From contig NC_080044.1 in the NCBI RefSeq assembly GCF_012489685.1, forward strand, positions 50,344,964 through 50,408,963: 64,000 bases of DNA, written 5' to 3'. The notes under the pieces are model-generated. The model searched no databases and was not told where the DNA came from. It saw only the letters and a list, made by a program, of their open reading frames with translations. Every line of letters starts with the position of its first letter. Position 1 is the stretch's first letter. The stretch is from Lotus japonicus. Its lineage: Eukaryota; Streptophyta; Magnoliopsida; Fabales; Fabaceae. Positions 46,219 to 56,625 of this stretch are shown here, piece after piece. The translations under genes were made by a program, and so were the position numbers.

Positions 46219-47460
46219 GACTTTTCTTGCATTTTAAGTAAGTTTAGGACTTGCATGATTTTCTTATGTTATTTGAGGGTCCTCTTTGCTAACAAAGCTC
46301 TTTGAGCTTCTGGATATTTTTTTTGGCTTGTTGGTTAAGTTTTCAGATCAGAAACTGAAGGAGAAGGAAGGCCAAGAAGCATGGAATTGAAGGAGGACTT
46401 AAAGATGCTTGAAGAGGAGTTACAAAGAAGCTAAAAAGTATTTCCAGCGAGCTTTGGGCGCCCAAGCGCTGGGAACTGGCGCCTAGGCGCTAGTTACATT
46501 TTCTGAGCCTCCTAGAATTGGCGCCCAAGCGCTGGGAATTGGCGCCTACGCGCCAATTGCCTTCCAGAGGCATGTTTTTGCCATGGAATTGGCGCTCAGG
46601 CGCTCTGAATTGGCGCCTGAGCGCCCAGACTCATTCATTTTGTTTATAAATAAGGTTTTAGCCAATTTCTTTAGGGACTTAGTCATTTTTACTCATTTTG
46701 GATCAAGTTTGAGAGCTGAGGAGAACCTTGGGGCTTTAGAGAGGCTTCCAACTTGTATTTTTCTCAGGTTCTTTTAACATTTCTTGTATGAATTCTCTAG
46801 CCATGAGTGGCTAGTTTCCTTTTATGCTTTGGGTTTAAGAGATTCTATGAAGCTTTAGTTTTCTAAATCCTATCTCTATGCATGAGTTCTTGATTAACCT
46901 TGTATTTCAATTCCATTATGCATGTTTAGGTTTGGTGCACCCTTGCTATAGGCTAGATTATAATCAAATGGAAGTTTGTTATGATTTAGGGATATGAATT
47001 GTAATAGATCCTTCTATGCTTGCTTCTAGGAATAGAGTGAGGGTAGGGTTTTGTTGGCCTGAATATGTATGCTTTAAAACCTCAAATGAATGATTGAGTA
47101 CATAAGGAATTGGGCTTAACTTTCAATTTGGGAGAATTACTTTTGTGAGGAATCAACTAGTAAGTACATAGGCTAAAGCAACAAGGAATGAATCAAGGTT
47201 TCACATGCATAGGATAGGTAGACTAGAGTGGATTAGATGATCAATAACCCAAGGCATTTCCATCAATTGTTATTTTCAACACTTTCAATATTGCTCTTTT
47301 GCAAAACCTTTGTCACCAACAACCAAAATCAATTTCAGAATTTTACTGTTTTAGAAACTTGCAAACTTTAGGCTTAAATCAACAATTCTCACTGACAATC
47401 CCTGTGGTTCGATATTTTTTAAAACCCGGAGGTTTCTGTACACTTGCAGATTGACCAACA
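46219..47460 (+). mobile_element. Element F 5' LTR, part 2
   Basis: Completes the LTR begun at 37597-37748. The palindrome array at 46456-46628 stands immediately before TATAAATA at 46645-46652. CAG|GTTCTT near 46767-46775 is a candidate splice donor. The LTR ends TTGACCAACA. Confidence 0.92.
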
Positions 47461-47466
47461 AGTTTT

Positions 47467-47485
47467 TGGCGCCGTTGCCGGGGAT
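47467..47485 (+). promoter_or_regulatory. PBS for tRNA-Asp (element F)
   Basis: TGGCGCCGTTGCCGGGGAT is the exact complement of the plant tRNA-Asp 3' end including CCA. It lies 6 nt from the LTR, the spacing usual in this family. Confidence 0.93.
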
Positions 47486-47591
47486 TGTTTGTGGTTTTCG
47501 GTTTAAGTTAAGGAGTTTGTTTGTTTGTGTTACTAAGCATTGCATTGAATAGGTGTTACTAACCTTTTCTCAGTTTTTGTGATTTCAGTTT

Positions 47592-50204
47592 ATGCAAGGT
47601 AGACTTGGCACGGATCCATTGGTGTTTGATCCGGAGCCAAAGCGTACTCTCCATCGTCGTCGAGCTCAGCAAAGAGCTACTGAGATAGCCGCCATGGCTG
47701 TCCATATGACGGAGGAGGAGTTGCAAGCCCACATTGAAGAAAGAGTGCAAGAGGCTATTGCTCAAAGACTTCAAGGGCAAGAAGCGGAGAATGTCAATCG
47801 TTCTCTTAGAGACCTCACCTCGGCTGCCATGAGCTACGATTATCCGGGCAGCATAGTTTCCCCCGATGGCACGGGAAACTTTGAGCTGAGGCCGACATTC
47901 ATCAACTTGGTGAGCCAAAATCAGTATGGTGGAGGTGCTCTAGAAGATCCTCATGCACACATGGAGGGGTTCATCCGCAATTGCAACACTTATCGAGTTC
48001 AGAATGTTTCAGCGGACACCATCCGCTTGAGTTTGTTCCCTTTCTCTTTGAGGGGCACTGCTGAAGAGTGGTTGAATTCACAGCCCCAAGGTAGCATCAC
48101 GTCTTGGGAAGACTTAGATGAGAAATTCACCACAAGGTTTGTTCCAAGAGCCCTCATGAGAAAGCTCAAGAACGACATCATGACTTTTGCTCAATCCACC
48201 GATGAAAATCTCTATGAAGTTTGGGAGAGGTTCAAGAAACTCTTGAGGAGGTATCCTCAACACAACCTCACCCAAGATGAGCAAGTGGCGAAGTTCTATG
48301 ATGGTCTCCAATATTCTTCAAGGTTTGGCTTAGATGCGGCCTCAAATGGAGAGTTCGATGCCCTACTTCCACAAGTTGGGTACGAGTTGATTGAAAAAAT
48401 GGCTATAAGAGCCATGAACTCTAGTAATGAGCTCCAAGCCCGAAGAGGAGTCCTTGAGGTTGATGCTTATGATCAGCTCATGGCCTCCAACAAGCAACTC
48501 TCCAAGCAAATGAATGAAATTCAAAGTCAAATGAAGACGACCAAGGTGATTGGTGGTCGAGTTGCCAAACTGGAGTGTGTGACTTGTGGAGGGCCACATG
48601 ACAGTGAAGAATGCACCGAGACTAGACCGGAGGAGGAAGTGAAGGCCATGGGTCAAGCTCGGAATGACCCGTTTTCAAATACTTACAATCCAGGATGGAG
48701 GAACCACCCTAATTTCTCTTGGAGGCAAGGTAATAATGGGCAAGGAAGTGGCTTTCAAAGGAAATTTCCTAGTCAAGGATTCCAAGGCCAAAGCTCAAGG
48801 CAGCCTGAAGAGCGAGGAGAAGTTGAAGGTGGTGGTACCAAGAAAAGCTTAGAAGAGTTGGTTGAGACTTTCATCAACCGAACAAAGAATAATTACAAGA
48901 ATCAAGAGGCGGCTATCAAGAATCTTGAGAATCGATTTGGCCAGCTGGCCAAGCAAATAGCCGAGAGACCTCAAGGTAAGTTTCCTTCCGACACTATCCC
49001 AAATCCTAAGCAAGAAAATGCCTCTGTTGTGACCACTAGAAGTGGGAAAGTGATGAATAAATTGAAGAGAAAAACAGAGGGAGAAAAGAGAGAGGAGATA
49101 GTGGAGGGAGAAGTTGTTGTGCCTATTAAGGTGAGAGATATAGTTGATCTTGTTCCTGAAACTAGCAAGGTTCCGTTTCCTAAAGCATTGGCTAAGAAGA
49201 GCTTAGATAAAAAGTTTTCAAAATTTGTTGATGTTTTCAAGAAGCTCCACATTAGTATTCCTTTTGCCGATGCTTTGGAACAAATGCCTATTTATGCTAA
49301 GTTTATGAAGGATATTCTGCATAAGAGAAGAAGGTTGAAGGGAGTAGATGAGACGGTGTTATTAACGGAGGAATGTAGTGCCATTTTGCAGCTGAAAATG
49401 CCAAAGAAAAGAAGGGACCCCGGAAGTTTCACTATTCCGGTGGAAATTGAAGGCATGGCGGATGTGGAAGCCTTGTGTGACCTAGGAGCGAGCATCAATT
49501 TGATGCCACTCACCATGTTTGAGAGGCTAAATCTAGAAGAGGTTACCCTAACCATGCTCTCCTTGCAAATGGCGGATCGATCCCTCAAGACTCCATATGG
49601 GATTGTGGAGGATGTCATGGTGAGGGTGGACAAGTATGTGTTCCCCGTGGATTTTGTTGTGGTTGATATGGAGGAGGATGAGAAGATTCCTCTCATTCTT
49701 GGTCGACCTTTCTTAGCTACTGGTAGAGCTAAGATTGACGTTGACAAGGGTCACCTCATTCTCCGTGTTGGTAAGAAAAAGGTAAGATTTTCTGTTTTTA
49801 ATCCTATGATTGAGACTAACCATGATAACGATTTGGTTTGTGATGTGATTAGAAGCAAATTGAAGGTTCCGGAAGAGACCCCCAAAGCTAATGAAAAAGT
49901 TGATGAGTTCCATCCGGCTCTCATCAAGCTTGTTAGTGGAAACAAGTATGGGGGGTCTAAGTACGAGAACTTGCATGCTCACATGGTCAAGTTTACCCAA
50001 GCTACCTCCCATGCTAAGATTGAGGGTGTTTCAAGTGATGAAGTGAAGATTAAACTCTTCCCTCATTCTTTGACAAGGGAAGCTAGGGCTTGGTTTGATG
50101 AGCAAAAGGACATTGCCTCGTGGGAGGACTTACTTCAGAGGTTTTGTGCAAGGTTTCTACCTTGGGTTTCTACCTTGCACTTGTGGAAAATTGATCAATG
50201 GTAA
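47592..50204 (+). CDS. gag-pro: Element F gag-pro with appended second gag domain (intact)
   Basis: An uninterrupted 870-aa frame. Order: basic N-terminus; capsid core at residues 111-245 (QYGGGALEDPHAHMEGF, IRLSLFPFSL, SWEDL, TRFVPR, FYDGLQ); knuckle-like CVTCGGPHDSEEC at 329-341, spacing as in Athila; a Gln/Gly-rich linker; and an aspartic protease with LCDLGASINLMPL at 628-640 (catalytic Asp630) and ILGRPFL at 702-708. In place of reverse transcriptase, residues 785-857 form a second, divergent capsid core beginning KYGGSKYENLHAHM. The protein ends shortly after, and a 13-bp tandem duplication near 50155-50180 gives a different C-terminus from element A. ATG 47592 follows a strong 3' splice site (AG at 47589, TACTAAC upstream). 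Product: structural protein and maturation protease without polymerase. Confidence 0.93.
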   Translation: MQGRLGTDPLVFDPEPKRTLHRRRAQQRATEIAAMAVHMTEEELQAHIEERVQEAIAQRLQGQEAENVNRSLRDLTSAAMSYDYPGSIVSPDGTGNFELRPTFINLVSQNQYGGGALEDPHAHMEGFIRNCNTYRVQNVSADTIRLSLFPFSLRGTAEEWLNSQPQGSITSWEDLDEKFTTRFVPRALMRKLKNDIMTFAQSTDENLYEVWERFKKLLRRYPQHNLTQDEQVAKFYDGLQYSSRFGLDAASNGEFDALLPQVGYELIEKMAIRAMNSSNELQARRGVLEVDAYDQLMASNKQLSKQMNEIQSQMKTTKVIGGRVAKLECVTCGGPHDSEECTETRPEEEVKAMGQARNDPFSNTYNPGWRNHPNFSWRQGNNGQGSGFQRKFPSQGFQGQSSRQPEERGEVEGGGTKKSLEELVETFINRTKNNYKNQEAAIKNLENRFGQLAKQIAERPQGKFPSDTIPNPKQENASVVTTRSGKVMNKLKRKTEGEKREEIVEGEVVVPIKVRDIVDLVPETSKVPFPKALAKKSLDKKFSKFVDVFKKLHISIPFADALEQMPIYAKFMKDILHKRRRLKGVDETVLLTEECSAILQLKMPKKRRDPGSFTIPVEIEGMADVEALCDLGASINLMPLTMFERLNLEEVTLTMLSLQMADRSLKTPYGIVEDVMVRVDKYVFPVDFVVVDMEEDEKIPLILGRPFLATGRAKIDVDKGHLILRVGKKKVRFSVFNPMIETNHDNDLVCDVIRSKLKVPEETPKANEKVDEFHPALIKLVSGNKYGGSKYENLHAHMVKFTQATSHAKIEGVSSDEVKIKLFPHSLTREARAWFDEQKDIASWEDLLQRFCARFLPWVSTLHLWKIDQW

Positions 50205-50524
50205 GGAATTTCCTTCCTAACACCATAGGAAGGAGAGTCCACCAAGGACTATAACCTAGGGCTAAATGGGAGACAACCCATTCTTTTTCTTTTTTCTCTT
50301 TTCCTCTTTTATTAGTGTAGCATTTTAGGTGTTTAAATTCAAAAAAAAATGAGGAAATTTTTTTGAAAAAAACTGGGCTGAGCGCCTAGGCGCCAATTCA
50401 CCAGCGCCTAGGCGCTAATTAGTTACAGAGGCACTGCCTCTGGAACTGGCACGAGCGCCTGAGCGCTCCCCTCGAGCGCTCTTGGTGCGTGTTTGAGCCA
50501 TATTTGGGGTTTTAAAACCCCAAC
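50205..50524 (+). other. Element F post-gag-pro region with palindromes
   Basis: It corresponds to the inter-ORF region of element A. It holds GCGCC palindromes at 50379-50484 and the perfect 16-bp palindrome GGGGTTTTAAAACCCC at 50506-50521. Element G begins three bases after that palindrome, so the second ORF, if F has one, is displaced beyond the window. Confidence 0.8.
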
Positions 50525-50846
50525 TGGACTTGGCGAGACCCCAGGGTCCCTCGCCCAGGATGCTTACACTCAAGCGCGGGACAGACCCAAGTCTTTTGGG
50601 CCTCGCACCCCGAGGCCCAATTGGCCCATTTAAACAGACTAAAGGCGCGGAGGCCCGACCCAGCCCCTATAAATAGGAGGGGAATACCAATTGTAAGGGA
50701 CTCTTAGCTCATTTGGCAATAACAACATTGAAATTCAATTATATTTTCTCTCTCTAAGCAGTTAGGAGTTCATCTCTCTAAGATTTCCGATCACACTCCA
50801 CACACTCTAGGCACCATGCCTTGATTCTATGTTCTAGACCGAAACA
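50525..50846 (+). mobile_element. Element G 5' LTR
   Basis: A short LTR (322 bp) from TGGACTTGG to GAAACA, more GC-rich at its start than its surroundings. TATAAATA lies at 50668-50675. TTGGCGCC follows directly as the PBS. Confidence 0.75.
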
Positions 50847-50847
50847 T

Positions 50848-50865
50848 TGGCGCCGTCTGTGGGGA
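50848..50865 (+). promoter_or_regulatory. PBS of element G
   Basis: TGGCGCCGTCTGTGGGGA lies one base from the LTR end, the position and TGG start of a plant retrotransposon PBS. It differs from the tRNA-Asp site of A, B, F and H after the first nine bases. I do not assign the tRNA. Confidence 0.8.
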
Positions 50866-50973
50866 TCGGTAGATTTCAATTCCCGGAGAACGTGGATCAC
50901 GATTTCAAGGAAGGTGCAAAATCTCTTGTGGAATTTTCTTGAGTTGATAGGAGCCACCATTGGAATCGGTTCG

Positions 50974-51945
50974 ATGGGAGGGTATCATCGATTGCGTGGA
51001 AGACAGTCAAAGCGTGTGCGCAATCAGCCAAAACAAGACGTAAGCCCGCAAGAACGAGACGAGCAGGACAAGCAAATGCCAGCAAGCGTGAGCACGCAGT
51101 TTCCAGAATTGGAGGCTGACGGAAGTTGGCAAAAATTGATCGGTGAAGTCGTTGGCCGTTTGGAACAACAAGATGAGGCAGTTACCATAGTGGACGCGAA
51201 GTTAAAACCTAGCGGATTATACAGGAAAAGCTACCGAGGTTCCGTGAGGAAGTTAGAGTCTTCTTCGGCGAGGGATAGGATGACGGATGAGTGGTGTGCT
51301 TATCACCAAGTTTCTGGTCATGATACCGGAAAATGCAGAGCTTTACAACATGCAGTTGCAAAATTGATTAAAACAGGGAAGACTATTAAGGCGCATCGCA
51401 ACAAACCGTCTACGATCGGCGAGGTAGGCACAATCGCCAGCGGCTTTAGCGGAGGAGGAATCACTAGTGCAGCGCGCAAGCGATACCTCAGAACAGTAAA
51501 TGTGGTCGCGGAAGCGCCTTTCGGTTTCCAGCGTCCAGACATCACGTTTTCACCTGCTGATTTTTTCGGTTTAAAACCACAACTGGATGACCCGATCGTG
51601 TTCTCCCTTCGGGTTAACAACTTCGACGTACAACGAACGCTCCTGGACCAGGGGAGCTCAGCAGATATCATCTATGGTGGAGCGTTTACGCAGCTCGCAA
51701 TAGGCGAAGGAGACCTTATCCCGTATGAAGGGACCTTGGTAGGATTCGCAGATGAACGAGTGTGGGTAAAAGGAGTCATAGATCTTGATACCACATTCGG
51801 TGAGGGTGAGGATGCCAAAAAACAAACAGTAAAATACTTGGTCTTAGAGGCAGAAGGTTCATACAACGCGATCATTGGAAGGAACACTTTGAACCGACTG
51901 TGCGCCGTGATATCAACAGCTCATCTAACAGTGAAGTACCCGTAG
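50974..51945 (+). pseudogene. gag-pro: Element G gag remnant and protease
   Basis: From ATG 50974 the frame encodes a short basic N-terminus, then jumps to the C-terminal gag part, so most of the capsid domain is deleted. CAYHQVSGHDTGKC resembles the zinc-binding motif of Tat elements (C, H, H, C spacing). The protease follows with TLLDQGSSADIIY (catalytic Asp, though DQG replaces the more usual DGG/DTG) and YNAIIGRNTLNRL near the end. A TAG at 51943-51945 ends this segment in the frame that continues into pol. Confidence 0.85.
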
Positions 51946-54175
51946 GCGAGCGGGCGAATAAGACGGATTGTGGTGGACCAAAGGGTTGCGAGGGAGTGTT
52001 ACTGTAACGTTGTGGATCGGTATGGTAAGAAAAACGCCTCAACAGGACATCGTTGTAACGAAGTAGAGGCTCTGGAGGACAGCTTGGATCCAAGGGGCGA
52101 GGGGCGAGTCAATAGACCCTCCCCGATCGAAGAAACCAAAGAGTTGAAGTTTGGCGAGAAGATACTCAAAATAGGGACCAGGCTAAGTGAAAGCCAGCAG
52201 CAGAGGTTGTCAAAGTTGTTGGGAGAGAACCTGGACCTTTTCGCCTGGAGTCACAAGGATATGCCTGGCATAGACCCGAACTTCATCTGTCATAGATTAG
52301 CACTGAATCCAGGGGCGAAGCCAGTAACCCAGTCTCGGTGACGCATGGGCGATGAAAAGGAGAAGGCGACCCAGCAAGAGGTGAACAAGCTACTCGCAGC
52401 GGATTTTATTCGCGAAATTAAGTACCCTACCTGGTTGGCGAACGTGGTAATGGTCAAAAAAGCAAACGGGAAATGGCGAATGTGTGTGGATTACACATAC
52501 CTAAATAAGGCATGTCCGAAGGATTCCTACCCTCTACCTAGCATAGATAAACTGGTGGATGGAGCCTCCGGGAATGAACTTCTGAGTTTAATGGATGCAT
52601 ACTCGGGGTACCATCAAATCAAAATGCATCCATATGACGAAGAAAAAACGGCTTTCATGACCGCAAGGGTAAATTACTGTTATCAGACCATGCCTTTTGG
52701 GTTGTAAAACGCGGGGGCGACGTATCAGCGACTGATGGACAGGGTGTTTGAGGGGCAAGTAGGAAATAATATGGAAGTGTACGTCGATGACATGATCGTT
52801 AAGTCAGTTCTGGGGTTGACTCACCACGAGGACCTATCGGAAGCCTTTGGCAAAATCCGGAAGCACGACATGAGGCTCAATCCGGAGAAATGTTTTTTCG
52901 GAATACAAGGGGGTAAATTTTTAGGCTTCATGATTACGTCAAGAGGGATTGAGATTAATCCGGACAAGTGCAAGGCGATACGGGAGATGAAGAGCATAAG
53001 CAATGTGAAAGAGGTGCAGCGGCTAACCGAGCGAATCGCAGCTTTGTCTCGATTTCTGCCTCATTCGGGTGATAAGTCAGCTCCGTTTTTCAAATGCCTT
53101 AAGAAGAACGCAACATTCGAGTAGAGTCCAGAATGTGAAGAAGCTTTTACTCGCCTCAAGGAAATGTTGTCAGCACCACCTGTCCTTTCGAAACCCGTCC
53201 AAGGTCTTCCCCTGCATTTGTACTTCTCCGTGGGAGATCACGCGATCAGCTCGGTAATCCTTCAGGAGGTAGACGGGGAACAGAAAATAGTTTACTTTGT
53301 GAGCCACACGTTTCAAGGGGCCGAAATGAGGTATCAGAAGATAGAAAAGGCGGCGCTCGCCGTCCTTGTCACCGCCAGACGTTTGCGACCCTACTTTCAA
53401 AGTTTTCAGGTAAAGGTGAGAACTGACCTTCCTTTGAGACAGGTATTGCAGAAACCAGATTTGTCAGGAAGGCTCGTCGCATGGTCAGTGGAGCTGTCAG
53501 AGTATGGATTGCAGTATGATAAAAGGGGGAGAGTTGGGGCGCAGACCTTGGCAGATTTTGTGGTAGAATTGACACCCGAGGAAGGAGAAAGAGTAAACAC
53601 ACAATGGACGTTGTTCGTCGATGGTTCGTCGAACGACAACGGAAGTGGAGCCGGAGTCACACTGCAGGGGCCGGGAGAACTGGTGTTGGAGCAATCTCTC
53701 AGATTCCAGTTCAAGGCCAGTAACAACCAAGCGGAATATGAAGCTCTAATTGCAGGACTAAAGCTGGCGATCGAGGTGCAAATTGACAGTTTGTTGGTAA
53801 GGACGGACTCGTTGTTAGTGCCAAATCAGGTTAATGGGGAGTTCCAGGTCAAAGAACCGGCTTTGATAAAGTATCTAGAGCGCGTACGATCGCTTATGAT
53901 TTGAATAAAGGAGATTGTGGTCGAGTACGTGCCGAGGACACAAAATCAAAGGGCTGATGCCCTAGCTAAGTTGGCTAGCACCAGAAAACCCGGGAATAAC
54001 CGAAGCGTGATTCAGGAAACACTCACCAACCCCAGCATAGAGGGAGAACTAGTGGCCTCAGTAGATCGCCAAGCAACTTGGATGAACCTTATCATTGATA
54101 TCAAAGGAGAGAAGCAGGGCATTACACGTTGCTCGATGGCATCCTGTTCCGACGAGGATTCACTTCTCCCCTCTT
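51946..54175 (+). pseudogene. pol: Element G pol: RT and tandem RNase H, five frames joined by stops
   Basis: The frame of gag-pro continues with in-frame stops at 52339 (TGA), 52705 (TAA), 53122 (TAG) and 53902 (TGA). Content in order: an RT lead-in with LDLFAWSHKDMPGIDP; RT with CVDYTYLNKACPKD, LMDAYSGYHQI and catalytic YVDD; a connection-type RNase H (SVILQEVDGEQ, RYQKIEKAALAV); and a second, archaeal-like RNase H (TLFVDGSSNDNGSGAGV, NNQAEYEALIAGL). Two stops fit TGG-to-TAG and CGA-to-TGA changes. After about 54130 the coding frame shifts. This copy cannot make an enzyme. Confidence 0.88.
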
Positions 54176-54784
54176 AAGGTGCCTACCGCCAGAAAAGTAT
54201 GAGGATGTCATGACGGAGTTTCACGAGGGGGTTTGCGCGAGCCACATCGGGGGAAGATCTCTGGCGGGTAAAGTCCTCAGGGCAGGTTTTTATTGGCCCA
54301 CGATAAAAAACGACTGGACGAACTTCCGATCGTGATTTGGTCATATAACACGACGCAGCATTCGTCTACGGGAGAAACACCGTTCAGGATGACATACGGG
54401 GCAGATGCTATGCTCCCCGTGGAAATCAACAACAGCTCATGGCGAACAGCGCCAAAGTTTGAGGGCGAGAATGCATCGAATATGGCGATGGAGCTGGACC
54501 TGCTGTCAGAGACACGCGACGAAGCTCGCCTAAGGGAAGCGGCGATGAAACAGCGAGCGGCGGCTAAGTATGACACGAAGGTGCGACCAAGAGAGATGCA
54601 AGCAGGGGATTTGGTGCTTAAGAAACGAACATGGATCACGGGAAACAAGTTGAGCCCAATCTGGGAGGGACCATACAGAATCTTGAAGGTCCTAGGGAAG
54701 GGAGCTTATCACCTGGAAAGCTTGGATGGGAAGCAGATGCCAAGATCGTGGAACGCTGCCAGTCTAAAATACTACTACAGCTAA
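54129..54784 (+). pseudogene. Element G integrase, catalytic core deleted
   Basis: The first part (54129-54320) has the N-terminal zinc-binding region with HEGVCASHIGGRS and AGFYWPTI. The frame then jumps at about 54320 to SYNTTQHSSTGETPFRMTYG, which follows the catalytic core in intact integrases. The C-terminal GDLVLKKR and GPYRILKVLGKGAYHLES module is present and ends at 54784. The core with its catalytic Asp and Glu residues has been deleted. Confidence 0.85.
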
Positions 54785-55359
54785 TGAGGTCAATAAAAAA
54801 CACTGAATCCGATGCAAAGATCGGCAGCAGACTTGGCGAGGGAAAATCCCTTTGTACTTTGTTCAAAGAAATTGTCGGCTGAAAGTGCTTGAATGGTAAA
54901 AACAAAGACACGTTCTTGTTAACTATCACGTCTGATTGAAAATACAAAAATTGTATCCAGCAATTTCAATCACACTAAATTGCGGCGAGGGCTCGGTGGG
55001 AAAAATTCCCTGAAGGTGGCAATCCCAACACGACCTTGATGTCTGGGGATTGCTCCGGAAAGTCCGACGCATCTCGCCGTCACTCGTCGGCGATGTGTGC
55101 GGATAAGCTTCTTATCCCGATAATCTCCCCGAAATATGGGCGAGCATTGTTCAAACTAGGCTCAAAAGACTCGGGTAAACCCATATGGCCATTGGGCCCT
55201 GAGCAATTATAAGTCCTCGCCTAATAAGGCTGGCGAGGCCACACTTGATCTTACGGGAAATATGCGTGTGAAAGAAAGCCTCAGTTCAGAAACTGAGCCA
55301 AGAGCCCTAGTCGAACCCAGCACACCATCACTGTCGTCAGACGTAATTCAGAAATTAAT
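54785..55359 (+). other. Element G 3' non-coding region
   Basis: It is moderately GC-rich with several GGCGAGG / GGGCGAG motifs, like the G LTR. I cannot align it to the 5' LTR by eye, so I treat it as the untranslated trailer. It ends at ATTAAT where element H begins. Confidence 0.55.
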
Positions 55360-56625
55360 TGATGACCCGGGTTTAGTAGTGTTTTTAGGGTCATTTCTTT
55401 TTAGGTTTTGAGTCTTTTTTCTTTTTCTCATGTAGTGTTTCATGCATTCTCATGCATTTTTATCTTTATTTGAGTTTATGTTTGGTTTTAGTAATTATAT
55501 AGTTTTATAAGGGTCTTTCTTGTATTTTTAAAGATTTTAGGACTTGCATTTGTTTTCCATGGAATTGTGAGGACTATTGTGCTTAAAAGCCCTTTGAATT
55601 TCTTGATATTTTTCCTTGTTTTGGTCATTAAGTGCTTCAGCAGGTAACTCATGAAGAGGGAAGGCCAAAAAGCTTGAAGAATTGATGGAAACATTCAAAT
55701 GGGGGTTACAAGAAGCCAAAAAGACCATCAGAACGTGTGTCTGGCGCTCGAGCGCCAGGCATGGGCGCTCAAGCGCCAGCCTTCCAGTAGCAAGGAAGTT
55801 GGCTTCTGCCTTATGGGCGCTCAAGCGCCCCAGGGCAGCGCTTGCGCGCCCCAGCTCGACTATTTTGCCTATAAATAGGATTCTAGTCAATTTCTTTTAT
55901 ATCTTTCCACACTTTGTAAAATTGAGAGGTAGAGGATCATCTAGGAGAGTGAGAGGAGGCTTCCAAGCTTATAATTCAGGTTCTTAGCCAAGCATGCCAT
56001 GCTTGGCTAATCTCTCTTCTTATGCTTTGGTTTTCATGTAAGACTTTTCATATTTGAGTTATAATCTTAAGTTCTTTCCCACATGATCTTCTTCTTTCCT
56101 TGAATCCCATTTTCTGAATATCAATATAAGATTGTATGCATGCTTGCTTTATACTTTTCTATAATTAGAATGGAAGTTTGTTATAGATTAGGGAACCGAT
56201 TTGGGATTGCCACTTCTATCTTGGTTACTAGGAATAGAGGAAGGGTTGGGGTTTGTTGGCCTGAATTTGCATGATCTAAAACCTCATATAAATGACTAAG
56301 TCCACAAGGAATTGGGCTTAGCTTTTAGTATGAGAGAATTGCTTATGTGAGGAATCAATAAGTGAGTAACTAGGCTATAGCTTCAAGGAGAGATTCATGA
56401 GAACATGTGCTTAGAATGATGTGCTTGAATTGACTAGTTGAGCAAGAACCCAAAGCATGTTCTTTTTTGAGTTTTTGTTTATTTTATCTTCACTACATCG
56501 ACATATCTCTATTTCAATAAAACAAACCTTCATACTCAAGTCTTAAACTGAATTTAGTCACTCACAATCCCTGTGGTTCAATATTTAAAACCGGGTGGAT
56601 TCGTACACTTGCGGATTTACCAACA
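55360..56625 (+). mobile_element. Element H 5' LTR
   Basis: TGATGACCCGGG to TTTACCAACA. GCGCTCGAGCGC / GCGCTCAAGCGC units at 55742-55855 stand directly upstream of TATAAATA at 55870-55877. CAG|GTTCTT lies about 100 nt downstream of the TATA box. Confidence 0.92.

Larger units (their letters stand above)
50525..55359 (+). mobile_element. Element G: Tat-lineage Ty3 element, decayed
   Basis: Plus-strand element with 5' LTR, PBS, gag-pro, RT, two RNase H domains and a fragmentary integrase. Dual RNase H is a hallmark of the Tat lineage. Its 3' LTR is not found before 55359, where element H starts, so it lies beyond H and I. The bases before it (CCAAC, 50520-50524) should be its TSD, but the partner is outside the window. 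Confidence 0.85.

Noticed and set aside
50821..50973. Longer start for the element G gag-pro frame
   Set aside because: The frame opens with TTG within the LTR and crosses the PBS; the first ATG with a normal leader is at 50974.
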